The notes below the pieces were generated by a model. It did not search any database. It saw only the letters and a list, made by a program, of their open reading frames with translations, and was not told the DNA's origin. Made by a program: the position numbers and the translations under genes. 39,327 nucleotides of DNA from an uncultured Eubacteriales bacterium (GTDB lineage: Bacteria > Bacillota > Clostridia > Oscillospirales > Oscillospiraceae), in NCBI GenBank assembly GCA_900319635.1, contig ONPF01000028.1, forward strand, positions 1 to 39,327. The letters are read 5' to 3'. Positions 7,305-17,913 of the stretch are shown one piece after another (position 1 is the first letter of the stretch; each line of letters opens with the position of its first letter).

Positions 7305-8645
7305 ATGAAATCTCGCCTTTCCTCCCGCTTCTCCCGGGGCCTTGCCGCGCTGTATCTGGCAGTCTTTCTGCTGATGCTGCTCTTCACCGCGCTGACGCCC
7401 CTGGTCGCGGACGACTACTCCTACTGCTTCAGCTGGGTGGATTCCGGCCGCATCACCAGTCCCCTGCAGATCCCCGCCTCCATGGCCGTCCATCGGCAGC
7501 TGACCAACGGGCGGGTGATCCCCCACGCCCTGGTACAGCTGGTGCTGCTGGCGCCCAAGCTGCTCTTTAATCTTCTGAACGCGGGGGCCGCGGTGCTGCT
7601 GCTCTGGCTGCTGGGGGGCTACACCCGGGACCGGACGCCGGGACAGCGCCTTCTCCTGGCGCTGACGGCCGCCCTGCTGCTCTTCAACGAGATGCCCGCC
7701 TTCGGGCAGGTCGCCCTGTGGCTGGACGGCGCCATCAACTACAGCTGGGGGATCGTGCTGTTCCTGCTCTTCCTGCGCCCCTACGCCGCGGCCTGGCTGG
7801 GGCAGGCTCAAAAGCGCAGCCTGCCCCGGGATCTGGGCTTTCTGCTGCTGGGGCTGATTGCGGGCGCCTACTCCGAAAACGGCTCTCTGGCGACGCTGTT
7901 TGCCACCGCCTGCCTCACCCTGCTCTGCGCCCTGCGGGATCGCAGATTGAGCTGGCGTCCCCTCCTGGGGCTGGCCCTGGGCGGCGCGGGCTACGTCTTT
8001 CTCATGAGCGCCCCCGCCACCTCCGGGCGCGGCGCCGGACTGGACTTCTCCGCCCTGTCCAAGAACTTCAAGTACATCACCGAGCTGACCCGGGGCGAGC
8101 TGCTGCCCCTGTTTCTGCTCTTTGCCATCCTGCTGACGCTGTGCCTGCTGGCAAAGGCGGATCGGAAAAAGCTGCTGCTGGCCGGGATCTTCTTCCTGGC
8201 GGGGCTGGGCTCCCTGGCAAGCTTCCTCTTTGCCCGCTACTTTGTCTCCCGCCACTTCTGCTTCACCGTCTATTTCACGGTGCTGGCCTGCCTGCTCCTC
8301 CTCTCCGCCCTGCTGGAAAAGGGGCGTCCCAGCTTCCCGGCGCTGACGGCGGCGGTGATGGCGGTGCTCTTCGCCTTCAACCTGGCCCAGGGCGGTCTGG
8401 ACATCGCCGTGACCTACAAGCACTTCCGGGAGCGGGAGGCCGCCATCCACGCGGCGCTGGACGCCGGGCAGCGGGAGGTTTATCTCCCGGTCTATGAATC
8501 CGCCACCGGCTACAGCGCGCCCTATCAGCTCCTGGATCTGTCCCCCCAGCCCCACGACTGGCCCAACTGCAGTCTGGAGGATTACTACGGCATCGAGAGC
8601 ATCTACGGCGTCCTGCCGGAGGAAACGGAGGCGCCGCTGCCATGA
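7305..8645 (+). CDS. polytopic membrane protein, DUF6056-like (GT-C-like fold)
   Basis: The 446-aa product has about ten hydrophobic segments. A first membrane helix (LYLAVFLLMLLFTALTPL) is followed directly by VADDYSY. The acidic ADDY just outside the first helix matches the DUF6056 family and the catalytic-loop position of GT-C glycosyltransferases. A later WLDGAINYSWG and AYSENGSLA also fit. The start at 7305 has GAGGTG upstream; an in-frame ATG at 7260 overlaps the promoter and is rejected. The stop overlaps the next gene (ATGA), which is a diverged relative. A role in surface polysaccharide or lipid-linked sugar transfer is inference. Confidence 0.7.
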   Translation: MKSRLSSRFSRGLAALYLAVFLLMLLFTALTPLVADDYSYCFSWVDSGRITSPLQIPASMAVHRQLTNGRVIPHALVQLVLLAPKLLFNLLNAGAAVLLLWLLGGYTRDRTPGQRLLLALTAALLLFNEMPAFGQVALWLDGAINYSWGIVLFLLFLRPYAAAWLGQAQKRSLPRDLGFLLLGLIAGAYSENGSLATLFATACLTLLCALRDRRLSWRPLLGLALGGAGYVFLMSAPATSGRGAGLDFSALSKNFKYITELTRGELLPLFLLFAILLTLCLLAKADRKKLLLAGIFFLAGLGSLASFLFARYFVSRHFCFTVYFTVLACLLLLSALLEKGRPSFPALTAAVMAVLFAFNLAQGGLDIAVTYKHFREREAAIHAALDAGQREVYLPVYESATGYSAPYQLLDLSPQPHDWPNCSLEDYYGIESIYGVLPEETEAPLP

Positions 8646-10129
8646 GCTCATCGAACAAGACCGACGCGCCCCGGAAAACGCTGGCGGGGCGGCGCATCTC
8701 CCTCTCGGCCCTGACGCTGCTGGTGCTGGCCGCCTTTCTCCTGCTGTTGGCGCCCTACCTCTACCTGGGGCGCTACGACGTGCCCTGCGCAGACGACTAT
8801 ATCTTCGGCACCGCCGCCCACCTGGCGCTGTCTCACGGCGGCGGCCTGGGGGACATGCTCTCCGCCGCGGCGGGGCACACCGCCTTCATCTACAAGACCT
8901 GGCAGGGCAGCTACGCCGCGGTGTTTCTCATGTGCCTGCAGCCCGCGGCGATCTCCGAGGGGCTCTACGCTCTGACCCCCTGGCTCATGTGCACCTCTCT
9001 CTTCGGCGGGCTCTTCGCCCTCTGCATCTGCCTGAGCCGCAGGGTCTTCGACCTGCCGGGGAAGCTGGGCGCCGTCACGGCGGGACTGCTGGGCATTCTC
9101 TGGCTGCTGCTCTGCCCCTACCCGGTGGAGAGCTTTTACTGGTATAACGGCGCGGTGTACTACAGCTTCTTTCACGGTCTCGCCCTGCTGGCGCTGGCGT
9201 TGGCCGTCCCCACCGTCCAGCGTGGCGGCGCGGGGCGCATCCTGGGACTCTGCCTGCTGGCGGCCGTCCTGGGCGGCGGGAATCTGATGACGGGGCTGAG
9301 CCTCTCCATCCTCGCCGTGGGCGGGGTGGCGCTTTTCCTGCTGACGAAGCGCCCGGCCATGGCCAAGCGCCTCCTGCTGCCCGCGCTGGTGCTGCTGGGC
9401 TGCTTCTGCCTGAACGTCTTCGCGCCGGGCAACGCCCTGCGCCAGGCGGGGGAAAGCCATGTCCCCGCCGCGCTCCCCGCCATCTTCCAGTCCTTTCTGG
9501 CCGGGCTCCGCTTCGCCGTGACCTGGTTCCGGCTGCCGGTGCTGGGGGTGCTGCTGGCGCTGGGGCTGGTATTCTGGGCGCTGCTGCCCGCCTCCCGCTT
9601 CCCCTTCCGCTATCCCGGGCTGGTGAGCCTGGGCTCCTACTGTCTCTTCTCCGCCATGTTCTGCCCCACCCTGTACGCCATGGGCACCGCCGGCCCCGGG
9701 CGGCTGCAGGACATCATTTTCTACTCCTACCTGCTGCTGCTGACGCTGAACCTGCTCTACTGGCTGGGCTGGCTGCGGCGGCGGCACGGCGGGGAGGTGT
9801 CCCGCCCCCGCCTGCTGCCCATGCTGGGGGCGCTGGCGCTGTGCGTGGTGCTGGTGGGCGTCTCCGCCCTTCTCCGGGGCGGGGTCAGCCTGGCGAGCCT
9901 CTACACTGCCTATGCCGGCGGCCAGGCCCGGCGCTACCATGCCGAGGCCCAGGCCCGGCTCACGATCCTGCGGGACCCCGCGGTGCCCGTTGCGGAGCTG
10001 GAGCCCTACTCCGATCCGCCCTATCTGCTGTACTTCGACGACATTCAGCCCGATCCGGGGGCTTGGCAAAACCGGGACATGGCCCGGTACTACGAAAAGG
10101 AGCAGGTGGTGCTCCTGCCCTCCGTCTGA
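8642..10129 (+). CDS. polytopic membrane protein, DUF6056-like paralogue
   Basis: The 495-aa product shares the plan of the preceding protein: a short cytoplasmic N-terminus, one helix (ALTLLVLAAFLLLLAPYLYL), then CADDY, a TWQGSYAAVFL segment, WYNGAVYYS, and about ten further membrane spans. The region after the last span (~435-495) is soluble. Its ATG overlaps the stop of the upstream gene by four bases, so the two are translated together and may act as a pair. An intrinsic terminator follows at once. The DUF6056/GT-C assignment rests on the ADDY motif position and topology; no substrate can be named. Confidence 0.68.
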   Translation: MSSSNKTDAPRKTLAGRRISLSALTLLVLAAFLLLLAPYLYLGRYDVPCADDYIFGTAAHLALSHGGGLGDMLSAAAGHTAFIYKTWQGSYAAVFLMCLQPAAISEGLYALTPWLMCTSLFGGLFALCICLSRRVFDLPGKLGAVTAGLLGILWLLLCPYPVESFYWYNGAVYYSFFHGLALLALALAVPTVQRGGAGRILGLCLLAAVLGGGNLMTGLSLSILAVGGVALFLLTKRPAMAKRLLLPALVLLGCFCLNVFAPGNALRQAGESHVPAALPAIFQSFLAGLRFAVTWFRLPVLGVLLALGLVFWALLPASRFPFRYPGLVSLGSYCLFSAMFCPTLYAMGTAGPGRLQDIIFYSYLLLLTLNLLYWLGWLRRRHGGEVSRPRLLPMLGALALCVVLVGVSALLRGGVSLASLYTAYAGGQARRYHAEAQARLTILRDPAVPVAELEPYSDPPYLLYFDDIQPDPGAWQNRDMARYYEKEQVVLLPSV

Positions 10130-10141
10130 ATTCAACACGGT

Positions 10142-10188
10142 GCCGCCCCCGGCAGAACCTTTGTCTGCCGGGGGCGGTGTTTTTTTGT
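10142..10188 (+). terminator. intrinsic terminator of the DUF6056-like pair
   Basis: A 15-bp stem (GCCGCCCCCGGCAGA pairing TCTGCCGGGGGCGGT) with a short loop is followed by seven T residues, 12 bp after the stop codon at 10129. Confidence 0.9.
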
Positions 10189-10268
10189 CCCCGCGCTCCG
10201 CCGCGTCAGCGGCTTCTTCGCGCGCGCGTCATCCTGTTCATCAACAGCAGCAGAATAACGTTCTTATC

Positions 10269-10318
10269 TTAGGGTTAGGTTAGGGTTAGGTAGGGTTGGG
10301 TTAGGTAGGGTTGGGTAG
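10269..10318 (+). repeat. telomere-like TTAGGG/TTAGG/TTGGG tract
   Basis: About 50 bp made only of TTAGGG, TTAGG, TAGGG and TTGGG units, including two tandem copies of the 15-mer TTAGGTAGGGTTGGG. Six GGG runs with loops of 2-8 nt lie on the plus strand, so a G-quadruplex is possible. It sits between the 3' ends of two convergent genes. No other copy is seen in the window. Confidence 0.9.
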
Positions 10319-10372
10319 CCCCGGATTTGCCGCGGACGTCCCGCGCCCTATCCGCCGGACAGGCGCCGTCCC

Positions 10373-11872
10373 TCAGTCGCTCTCCACCACCAGGGAGACG
10401 CCGCTGCCCGAGAGCGCCCGCCGCAGCGCCGGCTCCGTGACCGCGTCCGCATACACGGTGCTCAGCCGCTCCAGCTCCACCAGGGCCGACCAGTCCAGAT
10501 CCTCCCCCGTGCCGATCAGGTGCAGGGTCGTCAGCCCCGTGAAGTCCCCCAGGTTGACGGTGGAGTTGAGCTTGCAGTCCACCAGCGCCAGGCTCACGAT
10601 GCTTCTCTCCCGGTCAAAGCTCTTGAAGAAGCGGCCCCGCAGGTCGCAGCTGTAAAAGGCCGCGTCCGTCAGCTTGCTGTGCCCCAGCACCGGGCCCAGG
10701 GCGTCCAGGGAGGCGTTGCTCACCGTGAACTCCGCCAGCTTCGTCAGAGGCTTGAAGGCGGAAAAGTCGTTCACATAGGCCCCCAGGAGGCTGGCCCTGC
10801 GCAGATCCAGGCACTGCTCCAGATCCCCCAGCTGGGTAATGGGGCAGCCGTCGGTGACGATCTCCCGGAGCTCGGGGAGCTTGCCGATGCCCTGCAGGGA
10901 CGCCAGCTTGCAGTCCCGCAGCTCCAGATATTCCAGGGCGATCACGGGCATGGTCTCCAGCGAGCTGAGGGGCTGGCCGCACAGCACCAGCCTGCGCAGG
11001 CCGGTAAACCAGACCAGATCCGACAGATCCCGCAGCTCCCCTTCCCCGCCGCCTTCCGGCAGGGCGGTGAAGGAATAGCGATCCCCCGCCAGGTACAGCT
11101 CCGTGATCCCGGCCAGGTCGCCCACGGTGATCTCCCCCAGGGTGATGCCGGTGTAGTCCCGGGCCGCCTGCTCCAGCAGCGGATCCGAGAAGACCGCAAC
11201 CGTATCCCCGGGCAGGGTCTCCACCGTCTGCTGATGCCAGCCGATCCAGATGCGCTGGGCAAGTCCCGTGGACCAGCCGATGATCCCCAGGGTGATGCAG
11301 GCCGCCAGCAGCAGCACGCTCACCGAGAGGGCCACGATCCGCCGGGCAAGACGCTTTTTCTTCTTCTTTGCCGCCTGACTTCCGGTCAGCGCGGCCTTCT
11401 TTTTTGCTTTTTTTCTGCGGACGGGCTTTGCTTTTTCCGAAGCAAAGCGTTCCCGATCCAGCTGGGGCGCGGCCAAAAGCTTCTCCAGAAAACGCTCCTC
11501 TCCCAGCTGATATTTCATCAGAGCAAAGCGGTTCCCGATCTGCATTTCCATGCCGGGAGACAGGGCCGTCTCCTCCAGGAAGATGTTCACGGTCTCGATC
11601 TTGTGCGACAGGGCGAAGTGCATCTCCTTGCGGCAGTTGTCCGAGGCCAGGTAGGACTTGGACAGGAAGGCCAGCATCAGACCGGAGCCGGCCAGCCGTC
11701 CGGCGATAAACTCCGTCCAGTCGCTTCCCACCTCGATGCCCTCGTCATACCAGATGCGAAAGCCCTGCTCCTGCAGGGCCTCCAGCACCTCCATTACGGC
11801 GGCGGCGTCGGCATGGGCGTAGCTGACGAAAAGATAGGGCTTGTCGCCCGTATAAGCTTTGATTGTTTCCAT
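10373..11872 (-). CDS. TIR domain - transmembrane - leucine-rich repeat protein
   Basis: The 499-aa protein has three parts. Residues ~10-135 are a TIR domain: PYLFVSYAHAD, GFRIWYDEGIEVGSDW, LAFLSKSYLASDNCRKEM; Glu83 in DNCRKE is at the position of the NADase glutamate. Residues ~150-178 are a Lys/Arg-rich stretch, then one membrane helix (~179-200, IVALSVSVLLLAACITLGII). Residues ~225-499 hold about nine leucine-rich repeats preceded by an internalin-like cap (SDPLLEQAARDYTG). The positive-inside rule puts TIR in the cytoplasm and the LRRs outside, a Toll-like layout in mirror order. It is the last gene after cdd, 37 bp away; its SD (GGAG) abuts a GC hairpin. A sensing or defence role is inference. 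Confidence 0.85.
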   Translation of the reverse strand: METIKAYTGDKPYLFVSYAHADAAAVMEVLEALQEQGFRIWYDEGIEVGSDWTEFIAGRLAGSGLMLAFLSKSYLASDNCRKEMHFALSHKIETVNIFLEETALSPGMEMQIGNRFALMKYQLGEERFLEKLLAAPQLDRERFASEKAKPVRRKKAKKKAALTGSQAAKKKKKRLARRIVALSVSVLLLAACITLGIIGWSTGLAQRIWIGWHQQTVETLPGDTVAVFSDPLLEQAARDYTGITLGEITVGDLAGITELYLAGDRYSFTALPEGGGEGELRDLSDLVWFTGLRRLVLCGQPLSSLETMPVIALEYLELRDCKLASLQGIGKLPELREIVTDGCPITQLGDLEQCLDLRRASLLGAYVNDFSAFKPLTKLAEFTVSNASLDALGPVLGHSKLTDAAFYSCDLRGRFFKSFDRERSIVSLALVDCKLNSTVNLGDFTGLTTLHLIGTGEDLDWSALVELERLSTVYADAVTEPALRRALSGSGVSLVVESD

Positions 11873-11909
11873 TCTTGTGCTCTCCGCCCCGGCTCGCGGG
11901 GCGGTTTCC

Positions 11910-12296
11910 TCAGAAGTTGAAGGTGTGGGGCATGAGCTCGGAGAGCTTGTAGCTCACGTAGCGGCCGCCGGCCTTGGCGCAGAGCACCTCCAGCTCCTGA
12001 TCCCGGGCAAACTCGCTGAGAAACTGGCGGCAGGAGCCGCAGGGGGTGCACCAGTTCTCACTGTCGGCGTAGATGGCGATGCGCCGGAATTCCCGGTGCC
12101 CCTCGCTGACCGCCTTGACACAGGCGGTGCGCTCGGCGCAGATGGTGTCGCCCAGGGCGGCGTTCTCCACGTTGCAGCCGGTGTAGACTTTTCCGTCCGT
12201 GCATTCCAGCGCCGCGCCGACGGCGAACTTGGAATAGGGGACGTAGGCGTTCAGAGACGCCTCCTTGGCCATGGACATCAATTCTCTGTCAGTCAT
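11910..12296 (-). CDS. cdd: cytidine deaminase
   Basis: It hydrolyses cytidine and deoxycytidine to uridine in pyrimidine salvage, in the cytosol. The 128-aa product is the size of the homotetrameric class. Visible motifs are YSKFAVGAAL, the zinc and catalytic site CAERTA (Cys plus the proton-shuttling Glu), and PCGSCRQFLSEF with the other two zinc cysteines. The ATG at 12296 is used: it overlaps the stop of the upstream lipoprotein gene by 8 bp, has GGGAG upstream and gives the standard N-terminus. Coupling to a solute-binding protein suggests nucleoside uptake, but this is only suggestive. Confidence 0.95.
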   Translation of the reverse strand: MTDRELMSMAKEASLNAYVPYSKFAVGAALECTDGKVYTGCNVENAALGDTICAERTACVKAVSEGHREFRRIAIYADSENWCTPCGSCRQFLSEFARDQELEVLCAKAGGRYVSYKLSELMPHTFNF

Positions 12297-14007
12297 CTTT
12301 CTTCTCTCCCTTATCATCATTATTGTTTGTTGCTGGCAGTGCGGAGGGGGCAGGCGTCGCGGGCGCCGCGTCCAGATCGTCAAAGGTGATCTCCCAGTGC
12401 TCGAAGCCGTAGAGGGGGTTGCCGTAGTTGGGGTTGATGCCCTTGCAGACGCCCCGACGGGTGATGATCTGCTGCTTTTCAAAGCCGATGACGATCAGGG
12501 AGCCCTGGGTGTTCATGATGTAATCGCAGAGCTGGTAGAATTCGTCCGCCCTTGTCGAGTCGGGGGCGGCCAGATAGCGCTCGATCCGGCCCACGATGGT
12601 GGTGTCCTTGGAGCGGGAATAGTTCTGGTTCGTCAGCTCGTTGTCCTCGTCCCGGGGCTGCAGCAGCTCCGTCAGGTCAAAGTTGTTGCGCAGCTTCACC
12701 TCGCCGTAGTACATGTCCACGGGCACGGTCTGCTTGCCGGATTTGAACTTGCCCTCCTCCAGGGCGTCCATATAGTCGCCCCAGGTCAGCTCGTGGACGG
12801 TGACCTTCAGGCCGATGGAGGCCATGTCCTCCTGGAAGCGGCGGGCGATGCCGCACTTGGCGCTGCTGTCCGCGCAGACCACGAAATGCAGTTCGATCTC
12901 CACCGGGGAGCCGGACATGAACTCCAGCTGGCCGTCCTCGTCATAGTCCTGGACGCCGGCGGCGATCAAAATGTTCCGGCAGGCCTCCAGATCGTAGTTC
13001 AGCCGATCCTCCAGGGCGGCGGGGTAGGCCGAGCAGGTGGGATACATGGGCAGGGCGGCGGCCACGGCGTTGCCGTGGAGCAGCTCCACCAGGTAGGCCC
13101 GGTCAAAGGCGTGCTGCATGGCGATGCGGAAGTAGCTGTACTTGCCCAGCATGCTCTCCTCGTTGAAGGCCACATAGTGCATGTTGGTGGTGGCGTAGGT
13201 GTGGAACTCGTTGGAGCTGGCGTAGCCCAGGTTCGTGTAGCTGGAGGGGTCGTTGATGACCACGTCGATGTAGCCGTCCTCAAAGGCGCTGATGATGGTA
13301 TCGGCGCTGTTGTACTCCTTGAGGTAGATGGTGTCCACCGGCAGCTCCTCATAGCCGGGGTAGTACTCATTGGCGATCAGGGCGTCGCCCTCTTCATTAT
13401 AACAATAAGGGCCGCTGCCGATGGGGGTGTTGCCCGCAGGGCCCAGGTCGCCGTAGGTGCCGGACTTGATGACGGGCAGGTTCAAAAGCTTGATGAACTG
13501 CCGGTCGCCGATGCCCAGGGTGACGTAGACCACGCCCTCCCCGGGGGAGGCGCCCTGGTAGCTGGCAAAGCGGCCGTGGTAGCGGTCGGAGTTGATGGCC
13601 CAGCCCATGGAGTAGCTCACATCCCGGGGCATGACCTCGGTGCCGTCGGAGAAATAGTGCCCCGGCTCGATGGTCAGCTCCCAGTTTTTGCCCGTGTCGT
13701 CGCACTTCCACTCGCTGATGATGCCGCTGTCCCGGACGACTTCAAAGTTGTTGTCCAGCTCGATCATATTCTCGTAGACCAGGGAGCAGATCAGCTGATT
13801 GGCGTGGTTGGTGGCCACGAAGGGGTTCTTGCTGTAGCGGCTGTTGCTGTTGACGGAGAACACATTGTCCAGGGCGGGGGCGCGCTCCACGTCCTTGCCG
13901 CCGCTGGATTCGGGGATCTCCTCCTCCTGGCTGCCGCCGCCCCGGCCGCAGGCCGCGCAGCTCAGCGCCAGGGCCAGCGCCAGCAGCAGCGCCAGGCTTC
14001 TTTTCAT
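12289..14007 (-). CDS. solute-binding lipoprotein, oligopeptide/family 5 type
   Basis: The 572-aa protein starts with KRS then a hydrophobic Leu/Ala-rich helix and a Cys cluster (ALSCAACG), a lipoprotein signal. The mature part has the family 5 plan: NPFVATNHANQLICSLVYEN, WELTIEPGHYFSDGTEVMPR-DV, TPIGSGPYCY, FRIAMQHAFDR and FQEDMASIGLKV. The C-terminus is low-complexity Ala/Pro then Asn/Asp/Lys. ATG 14007 has GAGGA at 5 nt and is preferred over ATG 14019. No permease or ATPase gene is nearby, so it is an orphan that may serve a distant transporter. It overlaps cdd by 8 bp. Confidence 0.85.
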   Translation of the reverse strand: MKRSLALLLALALALSCAACGRGGGSQEEEIPESSGGKDVERAPALDNVFSVNSNSRYSKNPFVATNHANQLICSLVYENMIELDNNFEVVRDSGIISEWKCDDTGKNWELTIEPGHYFSDGTEVMPRDVSYSMGWAINSDRYHGRFASYQGASPGEGVVYVTLGIGDRQFIKLLNLPVIKSGTYGDLGPAGNTPIGSGPYCYNEEGDALIANEYYPGYEELPVDTIYLKEYNSADTIISAFEDGYIDVVINDPSSYTNLGYASSNEFHTYATTNMHYVAFNEESMLGKYSYFRIAMQHAFDRAYLVELLHGNAVAAALPMYPTCSAYPAALEDRLNYDLEACRNILIAAGVQDYDEDGQLEFMSGSPVEIELHFVVCADSSAKCGIARRFQEDMASIGLKVTVHELTWGDYMDALEEGKFKSGKQTVPVDMYYGEVKLRNNFDLTELLQPRDEDNELTNQNYSRSKDTTIVGRIERYLAAPDSTRADEFYQLCDYIMNTQGSLIVIGFEKQQIITRRGVCKGINPNYGNPLYGFEHWEITFDDLDAAPATPAPSALPATNNNDDKGEKKDD

Positions 14008-14025
14008 TGCAGTCCTCATATCTCT

Positions 14026-14817
14026 TTACTCCAGTACGATGCAGGCAGCCAGGCTGCCCCGTTTTCCTTTGGTGTAGCGGTGGGACCAGTATTTGTCGTG
14101 GGAGCAGACCGTACACTCCTCCGAGCAGTCGATGTGCTCCTCCCTCAGCCCCAGCTGCAAGAGCCGCCGCTTGTTGGCGCCCCGCAGATCCACCAGGGTC
14201 TTGCCGTCAGGCCGCCGGAGGAAGAGCCCCGCCGTGTCCCCGCCCAGATAGCGGGAGACGGCCTGGGGCACGTCGTCGTCGGTCTCAAAGCAGCACTTGC
14301 CGATGGCCGCCCCCATGGCGACGCGGACGTCCTCCCGCCGGGCGCCGAGGCGCTCCATCTGCTCCAGGGCGTTTTTCAGGATGTCGGAGACCGAGCTGCG
14401 CCAGCCGCAGTGGACGGCGCCGATGACGCCGTGCTCTGCGTCCAGCAGCAGGGCGGGCACGCAGTCCGCCGTGAAGCAGAAGAGGGGCAGGCCCCGCTCC
14501 GCCGTCACGATGCCGTCGGCCTCGTAGGGGACCTGACTCATGCAGACGTGCCGGTCAGCCCTGGTGACGATGCGCACGATGTTCCCGTGCACCTGCTTCG
14601 TCACGGCGCAGTCGTCGATCCCCGCGCCCATGAGGGCGGCGGCCCGGCGGTAGTTTTCCCGCACGTGCCCGGGATCGTCCCCCAGGTTGGAGCCGAAGTT
14701 CAGGCTCGCGAAGGGCCCCTCGCTCACCCCGCCGTAGCGGGTGAAAAACGCGTGCCGGGTCGGAAGCACGGTGGAGGCCATATAGATCAGGCCGTTTTCG
14801 TTTTGCTCAAGAAACAT
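14026..14817 (-). CDS. pgeF: peptidoglycan editing factor / multicopper-like laccase-domain protein (YfiH family)
   Basis: YfiH-family proteins remove wrongly incorporated amino acids from muropeptides or act as purine nucleoside/laccase-like enzymes. The 263-aa product has FFTRYGGVSEGPFASLNFG, the first metal-ligand motif KQVHGN, FTADCVPALLLD and GAVHCGWRSSV, with the Cys and His residues of the active site in place. The start at 14817 lies only 30 bp after secA, and the gap is filled by a four-unit heptamer array, so the gene has only a weak GAG-type ribosome site. It lies 18 bp before the lipoprotein gene. Confidence 0.9.
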   Translation of the reverse strand: MFLEQNENGLIYMASTVLPTRHAFFTRYGGVSEGPFASLNFGSNLGDDPGHVRENYRRAAALMGAGIDDCAVTKQVHGNIVRIVTRADRHVCMSQVPYEADGIVTAERGLPLFCFTADCVPALLLDAEHGVIGAVHCGWRSSVSDILKNALEQMERLGARREDVRVAMGAAIGKCCFETDDDVPQAVSRYLGGDTAGLFLRRPDGKTLVDLRGANKRRLLQLGLREEHIDCSEECTVCSHDKYWSHRYTKGKRGSLAACIVLE

Positions 14818-14819
14818 CT

Positions 14820-14847
14820 CTCAAAACTCAACTCTCAAAACTCAAAA
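14820..14847 (-). repeat. four-unit heptamer array between secA and pgeF
   Basis: Minus-strand units TTTTGAG, TTTTGAG, AGTTGAG, TTTTGAG begin on the base after the secA TAG stop and end two bases before the pgeF ATG. It fills essentially the whole intergenic gap of a transcribed operon. Confidence 0.9.
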
Positions 14848-17619
<2,772 letters not shown>

Positions 17620-17671
17620 AGTTGTGATCCTTCCTGTTGCTTGCATCGGCGCAAAGCGCCGGATGCTGCAG

Positions 17672-17699
17672 TTTTCAGTTTTGAGTTTTCAGTTTTGAG
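17672..17699 (+). repeat. four-unit heptamer array in the secA leader
   Basis: TTTTCAG, TTTTGAG, TTTTCAG, TTTTGAG in tandem on the plus strand, next to a CGGCGC/GCGCCG palindrome (17647-17662). This copy is 5' of secA and opposite in direction, so the family is not confined to gene ends. Confidence 0.88.
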
Positions 17700-17783
17700 A
17701 AGACAGATCCGCTGTGTTCCCGCATGCTCTGCAAATCTCAAATCATATATTTATCAATTTGTGGAGATAACAATACAGGGTAG

Positions 17784-17792
17784 AGTATAGCA
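17784..17792 (-). promoter_or_regulatory. probable secA promoter (extended -10)
   Basis: Minus-strand TGCTATACT is an extended -10 element in an AT-rich stretch; the -35 is poor (T-rich). It gives a leader of ~160 nt that includes the heptamer array at 17672. Confidence 0.5.
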
Positions 17793-17845
17793 TATAATTA
17801 TGAAGAAAAAAAGTCCGCCGGGGGGATTTTTGTGATTTCCTTCCC

Positions 17846-17874
17846 TTGCCGCGGCGGAGCAACTGTGCTAAAAT
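17846..17874 (+). promoter_or_regulatory. promoter of the DUF1846 gene
   Basis: TTGCCG (17846-17851), 17-bp spacer, TAAAAT (17869-17874), 40 bp before the start. It diverges from the secA promoter. Confidence 0.65.
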
Positions 17875-17913
17875 GTCGAACCGTGATGATATTCTTTCCG
17901 GGAGGGATCGCTC

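Noticed and set aside
7140-10138. Long minus-strand frames of ~500 codons opposite the DUF6056-like genes
   Set aside because: They are Gln/Gly/Glu-rich shadows of Leu-rich membrane genes in GC-rich DNA and have no motifs, SD or promoter.
10373-12296. Thoeris or CBASS defence operon around the TIR gene
   Set aside because: No ThsA, cyclase, SAVED or nuclease gene is adjacent; cdd and a binding lipoprotein are the neighbours, so no known defence system can be claimed.
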